A stretch of DNA of 48,781 nucleotides from Trichosphaerium sp. ATCC 40318 (lineage: Eukaryota > Discosea > Flabellinia > Trichosidae), in assembly GCA_038496445.1 (NCBI GenBank), contig JALMLS010000044.1, positions 1 through 48,781 on the forward strand, read 5' to 3'. Every line of letters starts with the position of its first letter. The first letter of the stretch is position 1. The position numbers and the translations under genes are program-made. Positions 33,591 to 45,500 of this stretch are shown here, one piece after another. The notes beneath the pieces were generated by a model, which was given only the letters and a program-made list of their open reading frames with translations, did not search any database and had not been told where the DNA came from.

Positions 33591-34052
33591 TTAGACGGGT
33601 TTTGGGATTTTACCAGAGCCATAATTCATGTAGGTTGAAAGAAATCTGTTGGGTTTATCTCTTCCGTTTTGTAGATATTGTAGCATACTATAGCAAGCAA
33701 GTCCTGAACATACCAGTATTGTAACTGAAAGTGGTACTCGTTCGCATATAACAGTCATTCCATAGTCAAATGACAGTTTCGCAGCAATGCTAAGAGTAGA
33801 AGTGAGTGGAGTTCAGCACTAAATCATTATTTGTTACTTGCATACAGAAAAAGGAAAAGGTTTCTTTCTCTGGCGTATATTTGTTCCTTACTTTCCTTCG
33901 TTTGTTCTGATATGACAAGGATTTTAGCATGTTTTTAAAAAACTGCAAAGAGCTCACTTAACGTTTTGTTGCTTAGCTTTGTGTTCCCGGGTTTTTTGCT
34001 GGACACGTTGTAGGAGCGTGTTATCACGTGCTCCAAAGCTTGCAGCTATCAT
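33591..34052 (-). CDS. Small membrane protein (97 aa)
   Basis: Two exons, 33958-34052 and 33591-33789, join in phase through GTGAGC ... CTCTTAG. The N-terminus is MIAASFGARDNTLLQRVQQK, a basic helix, followed by a polar stretch and one hydrophobic segment (VPLSVTILVCSGLACYSMLQ). The end is NRFLSTYMNYGSGKIPKPV. The layout resembles a small mitochondrial inner-membrane subunit. I recognise no family. It lies inside the right arm of the inverted duplication and has no counterpart in the left arm, so it was inserted or retained on one side only. Confidence 0.5.
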
Positions 34053-34593
34053 TTTGCCCTATATGATAAGTCACTTCAGGTTAGTAAGTATTTATTGGTA
34101 AACAGCTTGGGCTAAACAGGTCATCTCATTGTACTTCAGGTGGGAAATACTGTGGCTTTCTTAATTGAAGGCTTTACCCAAGCGTCACCTCATCACGTTC
34201 TACACATGTACACGTGTAAGCAAAGAGAGACTTGGGCGGATATTTGCTCGACTACGGATAAAAGAGCAAGAGTACAATACTCGTTTTAACAAAATACACG
34301 CTGTGCGTTGTGGAGATGTAAATGTCTAGATAGAAAGTGCAGTTGGTTTGTATGGGATGTAATTATAACAACATTCTCACCTATTAAACAGTTTCGTGTC
34401 AGATCAATAATGTATTCTTTTAACATCTCTAGCTATGTGATTCACAGTATTAACAAATGACAGTGTGAACAGTGAAAAAATAATGTTGTTTTTTTAATTT
34501 TGATAAAACAATACCACATAGCAACATAATGAAATGATTTTAGTTGTCTGAGGTATCACAAGCAACAATGTTTGGGATTTTGAAATTACAGTT
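34053..34593. other. Intergenic, no gene seen
   Basis: Between the 97-aa gene start and the F-box/LRR stop. AT-rich, with CACGTG sites near 34024 (in the neighbouring exon) and 34211. No reliable frame or repeat. Confidence 0.45.
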
Positions 34594-35715
34594 TCATATC
34601 TGTACTGAATGCGCTCCAGCTAATGCCCCAATATTTAGATCATTCACTCTAGTGGACGATACATCAATGGTATGAACACCTATTAGTGCTTTGACACCTT
34701 CATTTGATATGCAGTATGCATTCGATAGATTGATTGTATGTACTCCTGCCAATGATTTGATAGCTTTATCTGTCACTTGAGTGTATGATAGATCAATTGT
34801 ATGAACGCCTGCCAATGCTTTTACACCTTCATCCTTCACTTGAGTTGCTGAGAGTTTAATTTCGTGTACACCTGCCAGTGCTTTTACACCTTCATCTGTT
34901 ACTTTGGTGAATGATAAGTTTATGGTATGAACTCCTGCCAGAGCTTTAATACTTTTATCTGTAACTACAGTATTTGAAAGATCAATTGAATGAACACCTG
35001 CTAATCCAGCGACACTTGCATCTGTTACAGAAGTCTCTGAGAGCTGAATTTCGTGAACACCTGCCAACGCTTTTACACCTTCATCTGTTACTTTGGTACG
35101 TGATAGATTTATTGTATGGATTCCAGCCAATAGTTTAACTCCTTTATCACATATTTTAGGCTTTGGTAGCTGAACACCATTGTTTATTTCCAACTTTCTA
35201 TAAATAACAGCATTTGAAAGGTCAACTGCTTTAGACCCTGCCAATAGTTTCATGCCTTTTAAACAAACAGCACATCCGCTCAGCCTTATTGTATGTAATC
35301 CGTATACCTGTTTAAGTCGTTTATCATTGACAGAAATATTGTTAAAGGCGATACCATGTGTGATGTTACCTTTTGAAAAATCCAAGTGATTTATTTCTGT
35401 TGATGAAATGTTCAGGATGTACACTTCTGAGAGGTACTTTATAAAGTCCTTTTGTTGAAAATCATCGAAGGCTATTATAATCTCACACTTCTTAATCAGG
35501 TTGGGAGCTTTCTTGAACAGTTTTTTGAGTTGTTTCCTCTTTGTTATTGTCACTTTTGGTATTTTTGTTTTGTATCCCAGGTATTGAGTTGCTATTTGTG
35601 CGAATAGCTTTGATGTATGCACTATTGAGTCAAAAACTATAAACGGAAGATGGTGTAGTATCATTACAGCGATTTCAATGGGTATTTCGTCAAAGTATGC
35701 GGTGTCTTGGTTCAT
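34594..35715 (-). CDS. F-box/leucine-rich-repeat protein, intronless (373 aa)
   Basis: Single frame from a true ATG at 35715. The N-terminal F-box and linker (YFDEIPIEIAVMILHHLPF, KLFKKAPNLIKKCEIIIAFD, DDFQQKDFIKYLSEVYILNI) are closely similar to the gene at 15379. About ten 21-residue LRRs follow with the same LAGVHTINLS consensus, eight or so fewer than its partner. Blocks such as LSETSVTDASVAGLAGVHSI occur in both copies. It is the shorter member of an inverted gene pair. The expected role is SCF substrate recognition. Confidence 0.9.
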   Translation of the reverse strand: MNQDTAYFDEIPIEIAVMILHHLPFIVFDSIVHTSKLFAQIATQYLGYKTKIPKVTITKRKQLKKLFKKAPNLIKKCEIIIAFDDFQQKDFIKYLSEVYILNISSTEINHLDFSKGNITHGIAFNNISVNDKRLKQVYGLHTIRLSGCAVCLKGMKLLAGSKAVDLSNAVIYRKLEINNGVQLPKPKICDKGVKLLAGIHTINLSRTKVTDEGVKALAGVHEIQLSETSVTDASVAGLAGVHSIDLSNTVVTDKSIKALAGVHTINLSFTKVTDEGVKALAGVHEIKLSATQVKDEGVKALAGVHTIDLSYTQVTDKAIKSLAGVHTINLSNAYCISNEGVKALIGVHTIDVSSTRVNDLNIGALAGAHSVQI

Positions 35716-36348
35716 TTTGTTGTATTGATCAAAACAACAAGTTAATTAATGTTCTACGTTTAATCAAAGTGCTAACACAGGTTAAACAATCGATAATTTG
35801 TTCTTTGAGTTTTATCTCTTGTTGAACACTTGACTACTGCTGACCAATTGTAAATTTCTTGTGTTACATAGTCGATTATGTTTCAAGGTCAATATGTAGT
35901 GGCTAGAGTGCAATTTTCATAATTGCGTACCCTGTACATTGTAGCAGCGAGGAATACTTAAACCTCAACCAAGTGACGTTTACATTGCACTTTGCAGTTA
36001 TGAATTTTCTGTTTGGATAATTGCAAATCTACCGAAATTTCGGCAACAACACCGAAACCTGTTGTGAAATTTCTATTCAAATTTTGCAACTATGGCTGAC
36101 AATATGTGAGCGAAGGTAGAGTTCTTGTCCCGAGAATAGCGAAGGCCTGATCGAAAGCGAACAGAGCAAATAGCCCAGAATTTCGCCGTTTGACCTTTTG
36201 GCAAAATATCCTTTGCAGGATGGCAAATGCCATAGCCAGCGTAGAAATATTGTTTTAATGATGTAGTAACAGAATGTCTTTAATTAAGTTGACTATTGCT
36301 TTTTTATGCAATTCCTGTTTTTAGACTGTAGAGTAACTATTTAGATGC
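35716..36348. other. Divergent intergenic region, no gene seen
   Basis: About 630 bp between the minus-strand F-box/LRR start and the plus-strand Frizzled-like start. A short imperfect inverted motif (AAATTTCGGC ... CCGAAACCTG) lies near 36035-36060. No convincing promoter element or frame. Confidence 0.45.
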
Positions 36349-38551
36349 ATGAACTCCGTTTTATACATAGTGGTACTGGTAGTCTGCACTACGTCTATCA
36401 CCTCTGCTCAGCTTATCTCATGTGTGCCTCTTCCAGTTGATCACCCATGCGCATATGATACAGGTAACGCGTCTAGTGGTGGTTTCGCAGCTCTTCCTCG
36501 TCAATTAGAATCTATAAATGTGCTACTTGACGCATACGAACAACTATCGCACACAGTATCTCAGTCGTCCTTCTTTAACGGAGAGTAAGTAGTTTAGTAT
36601 TATATTACAAACCTTAAAATGCCCGAAATGACATAATTACAGGTGTGGTTACGCAGCGAAAGAATTAGCGTGTAAGAGTGTATTTAGAACAGTTGCAGAT
36701 TGCAATGCGCCAGGTTTACCTCAAAATCCATGTATATCTCTTTGCGAGCACGTAACAGCCGTGTGTGGTTTTATATTCGACTCCAGACCTGATTTGAAGC
36801 CCAATTGCAGCGCTACTGAAGAATTAATACCAGGTTAGTCCCATTGGTTTTCTCAGAACTTTGGAATATCTAAAACGCGTTGTTTAAGGCGTCCCGTTAC
36901 CAGCATTTACAGAACCTCCCTTTTGTAACGAAAACAACATAAGTTTCGTCAGTGAAGATTGTAAGGATCCGTTAGCCCGTGATCCTATAGCCAATAGATG
37001 CAATTTAAAATGTCCGTTAGTTGATTGTAAAGTTGAGAAACTAGTACGGAATTACCGCGTTTTACTTTTTGTTTATTGTTTTTTTTAGATATCTACTATC
37101 ATAACACCTATTGTATTCACTGTGAGTCTTTTTTCAGTACTTGTACACACATTCAGTAATACGTATTCTGGAAAGAGCATAGCTGTAACATATTTTTTGA
37201 TTGAATACTGGTACGTTAAGTTCTTACTCATAAAAACAAAAAAAGTACAAGCCTAAATCTATATTTAGGTGTGCTGTGCTAACTTCTTTCTTTGCCCTTC
37301 TTGTACCTATCATTGGTTGGGATAACGTACAATGCACCAACCACGCACGGTTAGCTGATAGTTACGAACACACACCAGCATGTATAATTCAAGGTAAAAC
37401 AACAAAAAAAAAAAAGCAATCCAGGAAAAAATTATCACGTGCTAACTTGTGAAACTTAGGAACTTTCAGTTTATTCTTCGCCTATATGACAGTATACTAT
37501 TGGTTTGCCGGTGGTGTTACAACTGCAATTACTTTAGCTTATACACGCATAGCAGTGGCTAAACCATACACAGGTTGGAAGCGGTAAGTATATTGAGTAC
37601 TTATTGCCTTGTTTATCTATGTGTAGTTGGTTACTATGTTTCGCACCTGGTATAATTCCTTTCATATTCATTTCGGTTGCAATTTACCGAGGAGAAATAA
37701 GACCTGTAATTTCAGTTTGTATTCCTGGTTGTACATGTATGTAATACCATGTACTAGCGAAATTTTGTTCAAGCAAAAAAAGTATAGTTTTCTAATCGCT
37801 TGCTAGTGAGTATACGAGATCAAACTTGGAATATTATAATAAGTTCTTTCTTATTTTCCATTCCTCTAATGGTAAATACTATTGCTGTTGGTTACATAAT
37901 TTACAAGATTACTAGAATATGTCTTGCAAATGTACGAACAAATAGTTTGCTTATGCTTTTTTTTTTTTTTTTTCTTAACATCATTTTTTACGTAACACGT
38001 GCAACACCGTCTTACCTTTCTACTAAGTCTAAAGTTACTCAACAAACAAAAAAAGAGTATGTCAGAGCAGATATGGTTATGCTACACAGTGTACTTTCAA
38101 TGTGGCTCGTAGCCCTTGGATTCTTTTCTATGGTTTCCTATTCTCTCAGAGTAGATATAAAAACTACTTTTTTAACAAATTTGATGTGTCAAACTAGTGG
38201 TGGAACTGGCTGCGGTACGATAGGTCATGTGTTGTAATTCTTTCTTTTAAACACCTCATAGGGAGCCTAGAGCTATGGCCACGATATGTTGGTATAATAG
38301 GTGTACTCGTATGGTCGTGTTGGTCGATTTTCACTGTTGGTCTTTTATTCTGTACGTCAATTATTCTTCAATGCTATTTACTAAACCGCCACTTAGTTGT
38401 GCCCCCTAAGTTTTGGAGTGACATGAGAAATAGAGCTCTATTAAACACTGCTACAGCATCTAGGAGTGGGACTGGCACTAATACAACACTAAATGATGGC
38501 ACATCTGGAGATGGATCTCATGTACACTCTGTAGGTCGTGATACAAATTAA
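36349..38551 (+). CDS. Frizzled/Smoothened-like seven-transmembrane receptor (554 aa)
   Basis: Ten exons in phase: 36349-36584, 36643-36833, 36889-37043, 37089-37210, 37269-37393, 37460-37583, 37627-37736, 37807-37931, 38028-38214, 38262-38551. A signal peptide (VVLVVCTTSITSA) is followed by a Cys-rich domain of Frizzled type: ISCVPLPVDHPCAYD, ECGYAAKELACKSVFRTVAD, LPQNPCISLCEHVTAVCGF. Seven hydrophobic helices follow, including IITPIVFTVSLFSVLVHTF, AVLTSFFALLVPIIGW, AYMTVYYWFAGGVTTAITLA and VLVWSCWSIFTVGLLFCTS. The cytosolic tail is Ser/Thr/Gly-rich. The KTxxxW Dishevelled-binding motif of animal Frizzleds is not seen, which fits the amoebozoan/fungal class of Frizzled-like receptors. Its ligand is unknown. 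Confidence 0.9.
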
Positions 38552-38879
38552 CTAAACAATTGCGCTTATTCTAAAACTGTTTGTAAACTTGCTGTGAGTT
38601 TTGGAACCAGAATATTTAAGATATTTCTCGGTATTTCAGAAAACTATCCTTAATAAGAAACAATTGACAAAAGTCATCTTGCTAGCATGGCAACTTAGGT
38701 AGGCTTCTGTCAAGTTTGCTACTATTCTATTACAGGAGAATGACTGCCATGTAGTTACTCAATAATTTTTTATAACGTAGGCTTAACATTGTAGAACAGT
38801 ATCATTGAAAAAAAAAAGGAACATTTCATGTTTTTTTCTTCGCTTTTCAAGTGGTTTACAAACAACCCAAAACTGCTTT
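38552..38879. other. Short convergent intergenic region
   Basis: 328 bp between the stops of the Frizzled-like gene (+) and the GalT-family gene (-). AT-rich, likely holding both 3' ends. No feature recognised. Confidence 0.5.
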
Positions 38880-40484
38880 TTAGTAAATAATCTTATTTAA
38901 CTCTTTTGCATTTTCTTCTGGGATACTACTATTACTAAACATACCACTACCAAATTCAAAACCTGCCAATCCGCCTAAAGGACAATCTTTAAACAAAGCA
39001 ACATCCGAATAAAAAATCAAACAAAACTGGGACCGTACCTGGAGCAAGACGAGGAAACACATCAGCGTGCCAATGATGTACATCTTCCATAGAATATTCA
39101 TTCCCAAAATGATACTTATCAAGGTTTGTAGGTCCATTATGAATGACAAAATTATAGTCAGGATCAGACAATGTGTTATAAAGTTTACAAAAAACTTGAT
39201 GTGTAATAGATCCAAAAGAATCTATTTCTTTCTTATTACAATTCAGGAATGAATGTGATGGGTTCAAAGGAGATATCCAAATTTGATAAGGAGTAAGAGC
39301 AGCATAAGGTACAAAAGCTACAAAGTGGTCATTTTGAGCAATAATACGTGATTTATCATCAAGCTCTTTTTTAAGTACGTCCATCATAACACGTCGTTTA
39401 TGCTTCTTGTAATACATCATTGCATGATGAACACGATCACTTAGTTCATGTGGAAGTATAGGTAACCCGACTATTTGTGAATGAGGATGAAAGAGACTTG
39501 CACCAGCTTTTCTTCCCTTTTGAAAGAAACATTAGTTGATTCTTATTTTTTTCTTATTAGGGTCCTTTTTTGATCTAAACAAAACATTCAAGAGGAAGTC
39601 ATACCTGGTTTTTAAACATCAATACGGATTTAACTAAATCATCCTTGCTTATTTCTGTTCCTCGTTCATGAAAGGCATGCACGAGATAATGAACTTGATC
39701 CTTTTTTGGTGGAACCAATCTTACATTATGTTCTTGGCTTTCAATAACAACTACCAAACTATTTAGACACCAAAATGATGTATTGCAATCGAATATGTTT
39801 CAAGTTATTCTACCCGAGTCTGTAAGGTGCTCAGACTGTACAAAACCGACAAAAACTTTTGTTTCATAAAAAAAGAAATATTTAAAAAAACCCGAGGCTA
39901 TTTCTCATTACACGTGCCTTCATGATAACCCAAAGCAAGTTGTGGATTCTGTTGTATATCTTCTTGTTCTACTAAATGATTATGCGATTCATTCTGGCAG
40001 GGTGGATGGACTACGGGGTATTTATTTCGAACTACGCGCAAATTCCAGTTTGAAGCTTTATTTTTGCGTAAATTAGCGTAAAACCAACAATAAATCAATA
40101 ACACGCACCAGATTCGCCGTAATAAAGTAGATGTTCTCCAGTTTCCTTCTCGTTTCCAGGGCAAAAAGGGCACGTTGGCGTGTAGCCCTTAGGTACGCTC
40201 TTTGTCATGTTTTTCTAACGGTCTTAGAGTTAAAAATGACTATTTTGGTAATTCATTGCGTTATTCTCTCTAGTGGTATACTAGTGTACCTCTACGCGAT
40301 TAAACTGATTTGGCCTGCCAGAACGGTCTGTAGCGAAAATAACCCAGTTATTAGTCCCTGGATTATACCTGAAGAAGCTAGAACTCTTTTTGCCGTTAAC
40401 GTATGAACGTGATAGCCGTCTATGCCCATTATTTCGTTCAGCACGTATTCCACGACTAGTAGCGCCGTAGGTATACTTTGACAT
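38880..40484 (-). CDS. GalT/HIT-family hexose-1-phosphate uridylyl- or adenylyltransferase (376 aa)
   Basis: Exons 40290-40484, 40109-40187, 39918-40055, 39605-39750, 39039-39516 and 38880-38974. Family signatures in order: RYNPGTNNWVIFATDRSGRP; TCPFCPGNE (zinc-site cysteines); NWNLRVVRNKYP; GYHEVVIES; GASLFHPHSQIVGLP (active-site HPHxQ, with His as nucleotide-accepting residue); WISPLNPSHSF; ending AGFEFGSG. The HPHSQ variant and overall layout also resemble ADP-glucose phosphorylase, so the exact substrate (galactose-1-P or glucose-1-P nucleotide) is open. The GYHEVVIES motif is restored exactly only if the intron at 39751-39917 uses a GC donor (AAG|GCACGTG). The first donor (40289) could instead be six bases earlier in the gene (exon end 40296). 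Confidence 0.9.
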
Positions 40485-40755
40485 TTACGCTCGCAACAAA
40501 ACAATAATTTGACGTTTATGAAACTTATTTAATTCTAACAAACTCTCCACTCTATTTGGCTACTACGCCTAGCTTGTCTTCCACATTTATCCCCTCTATT
40601 GTTACAGCTGTATGATGAGAGCAACAAGCGTTGACACCTTGCGTGACAGTTTTTGGTTTTTCTTCGTTTTAACGAATTGTACGTGATGCTATAGTTCGCT
40701 TGGTTCATTCATGATTTGGCGTTTGATGCATTTGTAGGCTCTAAGAAGTACTTGC

Positions 40756-41217
40756 TCATTTTAGCCTTTTTTGATCTATTAACAAGTTAGATTTTAACAA
40801 TACAACCGCGTACGCAGTTTGCCACGCTTGTTCAGGTTTAATAGCATGTTTAAACGACGATGTAGCAATCACATTGCAAATATCATTTCTCGTGATTGTT
40901 AAGCTGCTAACTCTAAATAGAAAATCGTAAATGCGCAGGTAAACTGCATTTAGGTACTTTTGGTTTGGATGTTTAGCTTTTAGCGCTGTTTTTGCAACGA
41001 GCTCTCCGTTTTCAACCATCTCTTCAATAAACGCTTCTAGAACTTGTTGAATAACCAACAGGCTGTTCCAGAGTTAAATTGTGTCAAAACTACTTTCTAA
41101 GTTTGTTGTTACGCACCTAGGAGCACGAAATCGCGTGGTAGAACCTCTATTACTAACGTGATGCCTTACAAAGTTTTGTATTTTTTTAGTTGGTGCGTTT
41201 CTGCCCTTACTAGACAT
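40756..41217 (-). CDS. Small basic protein (129 aa), unknown
   Basis: Exons 41158-41217, 41094-41116 and 40756-41062 join in phase with very short introns of 41 and 31 nt (donors GTTAGT and GTAGTT). The start reads MSSKGRNAPTKKIQNFVRHH. A mostly helical domain follows: VIQQVLEAFIEEMVENGELV, YLNAVYLRIYDFLFRVSSL, ITRNDICNVIATSS, and the lysine-rich end LLIDQKRLK. It could be a nuclear or chromatin-associated helical protein; no family recognised. It is encoded just downstream of another small helical protein on the same strand. Confidence 0.5.
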
Positions 41218-41373
41218 TACGTTGCGCGGAATAATATGTAGCGTTAATGTAGTATCAATTTAAACTGTTTAAACTGTACAAAAGCGGTTGACCATCGTTG
41301 AATCGGGGAATTGGTAATTTACATTTTTTTTTTCGGATTTTACAGGTTCACGGCTTGCTTTTGCCACGTTTTA

Positions 41374-42176
41374 CTATACTTGTTTAAGTATCTTAATATT
41401 TTGTGTCATGCTCATAACGTGTGGCGGATCGCATCTTTCGATGAAGTCGGCAGAAGCCAAAGTAACATTATCGCTTAATTGAGAAAAAAGTGGTTGGAAA
41501 ATAGTCGATTTTTCAGTTTCTGGAATGACTGTGCACTCCTTAACGCAGTGCCTAGCTATAGATAAAGCAATCTAGGAATGAGTTAGACATACTACAATGC
41601 AAAAGTGTTAGTAACAGCGTACCAGGCAATCATTCTTTCGAGATTGTTTAAGTTTAGTTCCGGAGTAATAAGCTGTCTTGCACTAATCGTTATGAGTATT
41701 ATAAGCATACTTCGAGCAGTATTGACGTACTATAAGTTGTGTCTGTTGCATTAAACATACAACAAGCACAGGTCGTTGATTCTGTTTAAGGTTTTCTCCA
41801 GATTGTAACAAGCTACATATTATAGCATTCAGTGCCTTTTTCTGTTTCTCTACACCCACCGATTTATCTATATCTGTGTGAAACATTGTGCTAACAAAAT
41901 CTAGTAGAGGAATATCGTTGAACACATGAACCGGGAAAATAGTTTTTTTGCCGGGGTAATTATTTAAGGATTTTGCAGAAGCTTTCTAAAAAAACACGTG
42001 TCAGAGGAAATATGCTAATCGCCAAAATGGCGATTGAGTCTTTTTTTAGTAAGCTGCAAAAACCGAAAACTTACTTTTGCTTTCAATTTTTTTAAAACTC
42101 CTTTTTGAGCTTCTAGTATATCCTCTAGCCTCTCTATACGATCTAAATATTCTTTATCATCATTGCTCCTTGACAT
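41374..42176 (-). CDS. Coiled-coil protein (204 aa), unknown
   Basis: Exons 42075-42176, 41731-41985, 41623-41682 and 41374-41571 keep phase 0 throughout. The N-terminus is a coiled coil (YLDRIERLEDILEAQKGVLK). It is followed by NDIPLLDFVSTMFHTDIDKS, a helical stretch (ALNAIICSLLQSGENLKQNQ), and C-terminal STIFQPLFSQLSDNVTLAS ending KILKQV. It may be a structural or complex subunit; no domain recognised. The short third exon is also open in another frame, so its reading is the least certain part. Confidence 0.5.
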
Positions 42177-42599
42177 TTTAACAGTCTAATAGGTATGTGA
42201 CCGGAGTAACGGTTTCTCGTTTAGGTAGTGTTAAAGCAAGTAACGAAAAGCGTTACACAAAATGACTTAACTAACTTAAGTGAAGAGAATATTGTACAGC
42301 ACACAGCTCGCTATCCTAAGGTTGCACACTGGTTTTGTCCGTACCATTAGACGCGTAGGAAATTATTTATCCGATTCTACAAACAAGAATAACTCAACAA
42401 GATACAGTAGACAAGATTTTTTAACATGAGTGTTGCAAACAAACATATTGAAAGCTTTACAATTTTTTTTTATTATTTTTTAGGATATGTTGGTTAGTAC
42501 ACAACTCAAAAGACACTATGCCTTTCGACAAAGATGTAATGCTTATCACTTACGATCCTCGCGACTATTGTACAAGGTTAATTCACAAAATAACAAGAA
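42177..42599. other. Intergenic, no gene seen
   Basis: About 420 bp between the start of the coiled-coil gene and the stop of the SCAF-like gene, both on the minus strand. It should hold the former's promoter and the latter's 3' end. No frame or repeat recognised. Confidence 0.45.
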
Positions 42600-45500
42600 C
42601 TATAAAACATACGGAGGACTTGCTGAGCGGTCTCGGCTTGTACTTCTGCTACGTGATTTGCTCTCATCCTTATCTCGCCTATCTTTGCTCTTACTACGAC
42701 TTCTACTTCTTCGCCTACTAGAACGATCGCGATACGACCTGTCATATCTACCGTGAAAAAGAAAAATAAGTCTACTGTTCACAAAAAAAAGGTCTAAGAA
42801 AAGTATGCCACCCTACCTGTCTCTACCACCTCTTCGCCTATCACCACCACGCTCGCGGTCATAACCTCTATCTGAACGATAATCACGGCCCCTTCTTCCG
42901 CCATCACGGTACCCTCCACGACCTCTACTGCGATAACCACCGCCATAGTAGTCTCTAGAACCTTCATACCCTCCTTCGCCACCTTCCATGCCACCTTGGC
43001 CATAATAGTAACCTAGAAATTTATTAAGGGGTAAAAAACGCAAGCTACTAAAGAAAGCACATCTAACGTGGACCAAAGGTACGTTGTCATGTGAGTTCTT
43101 TAAAAAATAAATCGTACTGTAGTATTTTTTCCAATATTCTTCAATGTCTTCTTGTGAGTATTGCTGTTGTTGCTGTCTAGCTCTCTTTAACTCAGCAGGT
43201 AGACCGTCATATCCTCCTTCACGTGGGCGCTTTCTAGAGTTCTGAAAAACCCGTCAAATAACGTAACACTCAACCAAGTAAAACGACTTACATGCTTCCC
43301 GTCTCCACCTTGCTTAAATCCACCATCATTATTATACTTTTTAAAGTCCCCACCGTTTGGTGGACCATTACCATCGTGCCCAGGCTTCTTTATTAAAGAC
43401 CTTGGGAATTTATCAGAGAAGTTATCTGGAGGCGGTCCTCCTTGGTTAAAGTGTTGAGGCCTGCCACCGCCACCGCCACCATCATTATCACCCTAAAGTT
43501 AGGGTGAGTAAACGTTTGTTTAGATTGTATTGTTCGTACATAGCTTCCGCCCTCTCCAGGTCTATTGGAGTATGTATTGTTCATAGAAGGCTTGAATCCC
43601 TTAATTTGTAGATTAGAAAAAAAAGAGCCAAGCACGTGTTTCACTTACGTTAGATGTACCAATAGGAACAACAGATTCACCAGTTTCCCAATTAAATCGC
43701 TCTGTAGCTCCAAATCCGCGAGCCCATCCAACCTTCATTGGACGACCTTCAAGAAGCATATCATGGGTAGCCTATGATTTTATTAAACCAAAAAACAAAC
43801 TACAACCCAGGACCATCCAAGTGATGTCTCAAAAACAGAACAACAAAAAAATCACGTGAAGAGGAGAAAGAAAAAAAATAGACTCAGTTCAGACTCCTTT
43901 CATTTTGTACCTCTCTAGCTTTTTCAGCACCTGCTCGATCATAGAAATTACAGAAAGAAATGTGTTTGTGCGCCAAGTACTAAAATTGAGTTTATAAACA
44001 CAATACCGTACACTACAATGTTTCTTATTAAGAAACAAACAAATACAAACCTTTACAGATCTTATAGCACCGTGTTGACAAAATATAGCAAACAACATTT
44101 CTTGGCTTACAGTAGGTGCCAGATTTCCAACAAATAATGTAGTACTTAACACTAAAAAGGGAGATAATGTTAGTACAGTCTTTGTAACAATAAAAAAAAT
44201 CAATGTGGCCTACCTTTACGATATCCTGGAGCTACCTGCCAACTCCCATCACTCTCGTCTTTTGGTGGAGGTGGTAGAGAGTTCTGCTAAAGATAGTTGT
44301 AAGCACTTTTGGTCACCAAACTATTAATGTATGTGGCGTACTTGTTCTTGCTCTTGTTGATTAAATAATTGTTGTGGAGGTACAAGCATAGCTTTGTTTG
44401 ACCTATTATAATGTAAGACGTAAAGAATAAAAGCTTAGGTAACGTGGTTTTACTGTTTAACATGTCTAGCATTTAAACTTAGTACTTACGCTTGTGAAGC
44501 AATAGCTACAGCCTCTTTTGTTCTTCTCTCGGCAGCACTCTGCTGCTCTTGTCGTCTACGGTTTTCCTCTTCTTCTCGTAGTCTCTGTTGTTCTGCTATT
44601 CTACTAGCATCATCTGTTTCCTCATCATAATCGAACAGTGGGTTTGGCACCTTATTTACTGCAACAGGTTATTAGTGATCAGCGTGAGTTAAGAACTACG
44701 CTCTTATATACGAACCTTGTGGTTGTTGAATGGTCTGAATAGGTTGTGCACTTCCAGGGGGCGTTGAAGGCCGAGGAGGTGTGCGAGAACCTAAGAAATG
44801 GTAAGATATCATTCAATTGAAAGAGCAGGCTTACTGTTCAAGTTTTGGTGTCCGTTCCATCCAGCATTGTTCTGTTGGTATCCTTGTGGCGGTGGGTAGT
44901 TAGGCGGAGGTTGTTGATATTGTCTACCAAAGTCTCCTATATCCAACAATCAATACAGACCAAAGAAAGTAGAACTACAAAATAGATACTTACCTTGTTG
45001 ATTGTAACCTTGTTGATACGAGTTTGGTGCATTTCCACCCATATTATTCTGTTGGTATCCTCCTTGATTAGGTGGATAACCACCTTGATTAGGCCACTGG
45101 TTTTGTTGTATTTGCTGTGGTGGCATACCACCTCCTTGAAAATTGTTTGTTGGAGGTGCTTGTTGAGGTAACTGTACACCTGCATAACAGGTAAGCGATG
45201 CATTCTACTGAAACAATAACAACAAAAAGTAAAAAAACTGGGTTTGACTCCGCAAACCGGCTGAGTATGGGTACGAGCTCAGTTCTGCTATCCTCCCGCT
45301 TACCACGATGGAAGCTTTTCCCTGCTCTGTTTCCAGCCTGAGGCGGTTTACCTCTCATTATCAACCAGGATCTCTCCACCTCCGCGGTGAAACCCCTGTT
45401 GGTCGATGGCACGAGAGGACAGAACATCAACACCCGAGGATCCCACCTCACATCCGGTCACGTAGTCATTCCCAGTCTTTAAATGGCCTACTGCTAGTAG

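Noticed and set aside
45240-45480. tRNA or 5S rRNA in the GC-rich island
   Set aside because: No T-loop GTTCRANNC and no 5S internal control pattern; the GGAAACAGAGCAGG signature and overall length fit SRP RNA instead.
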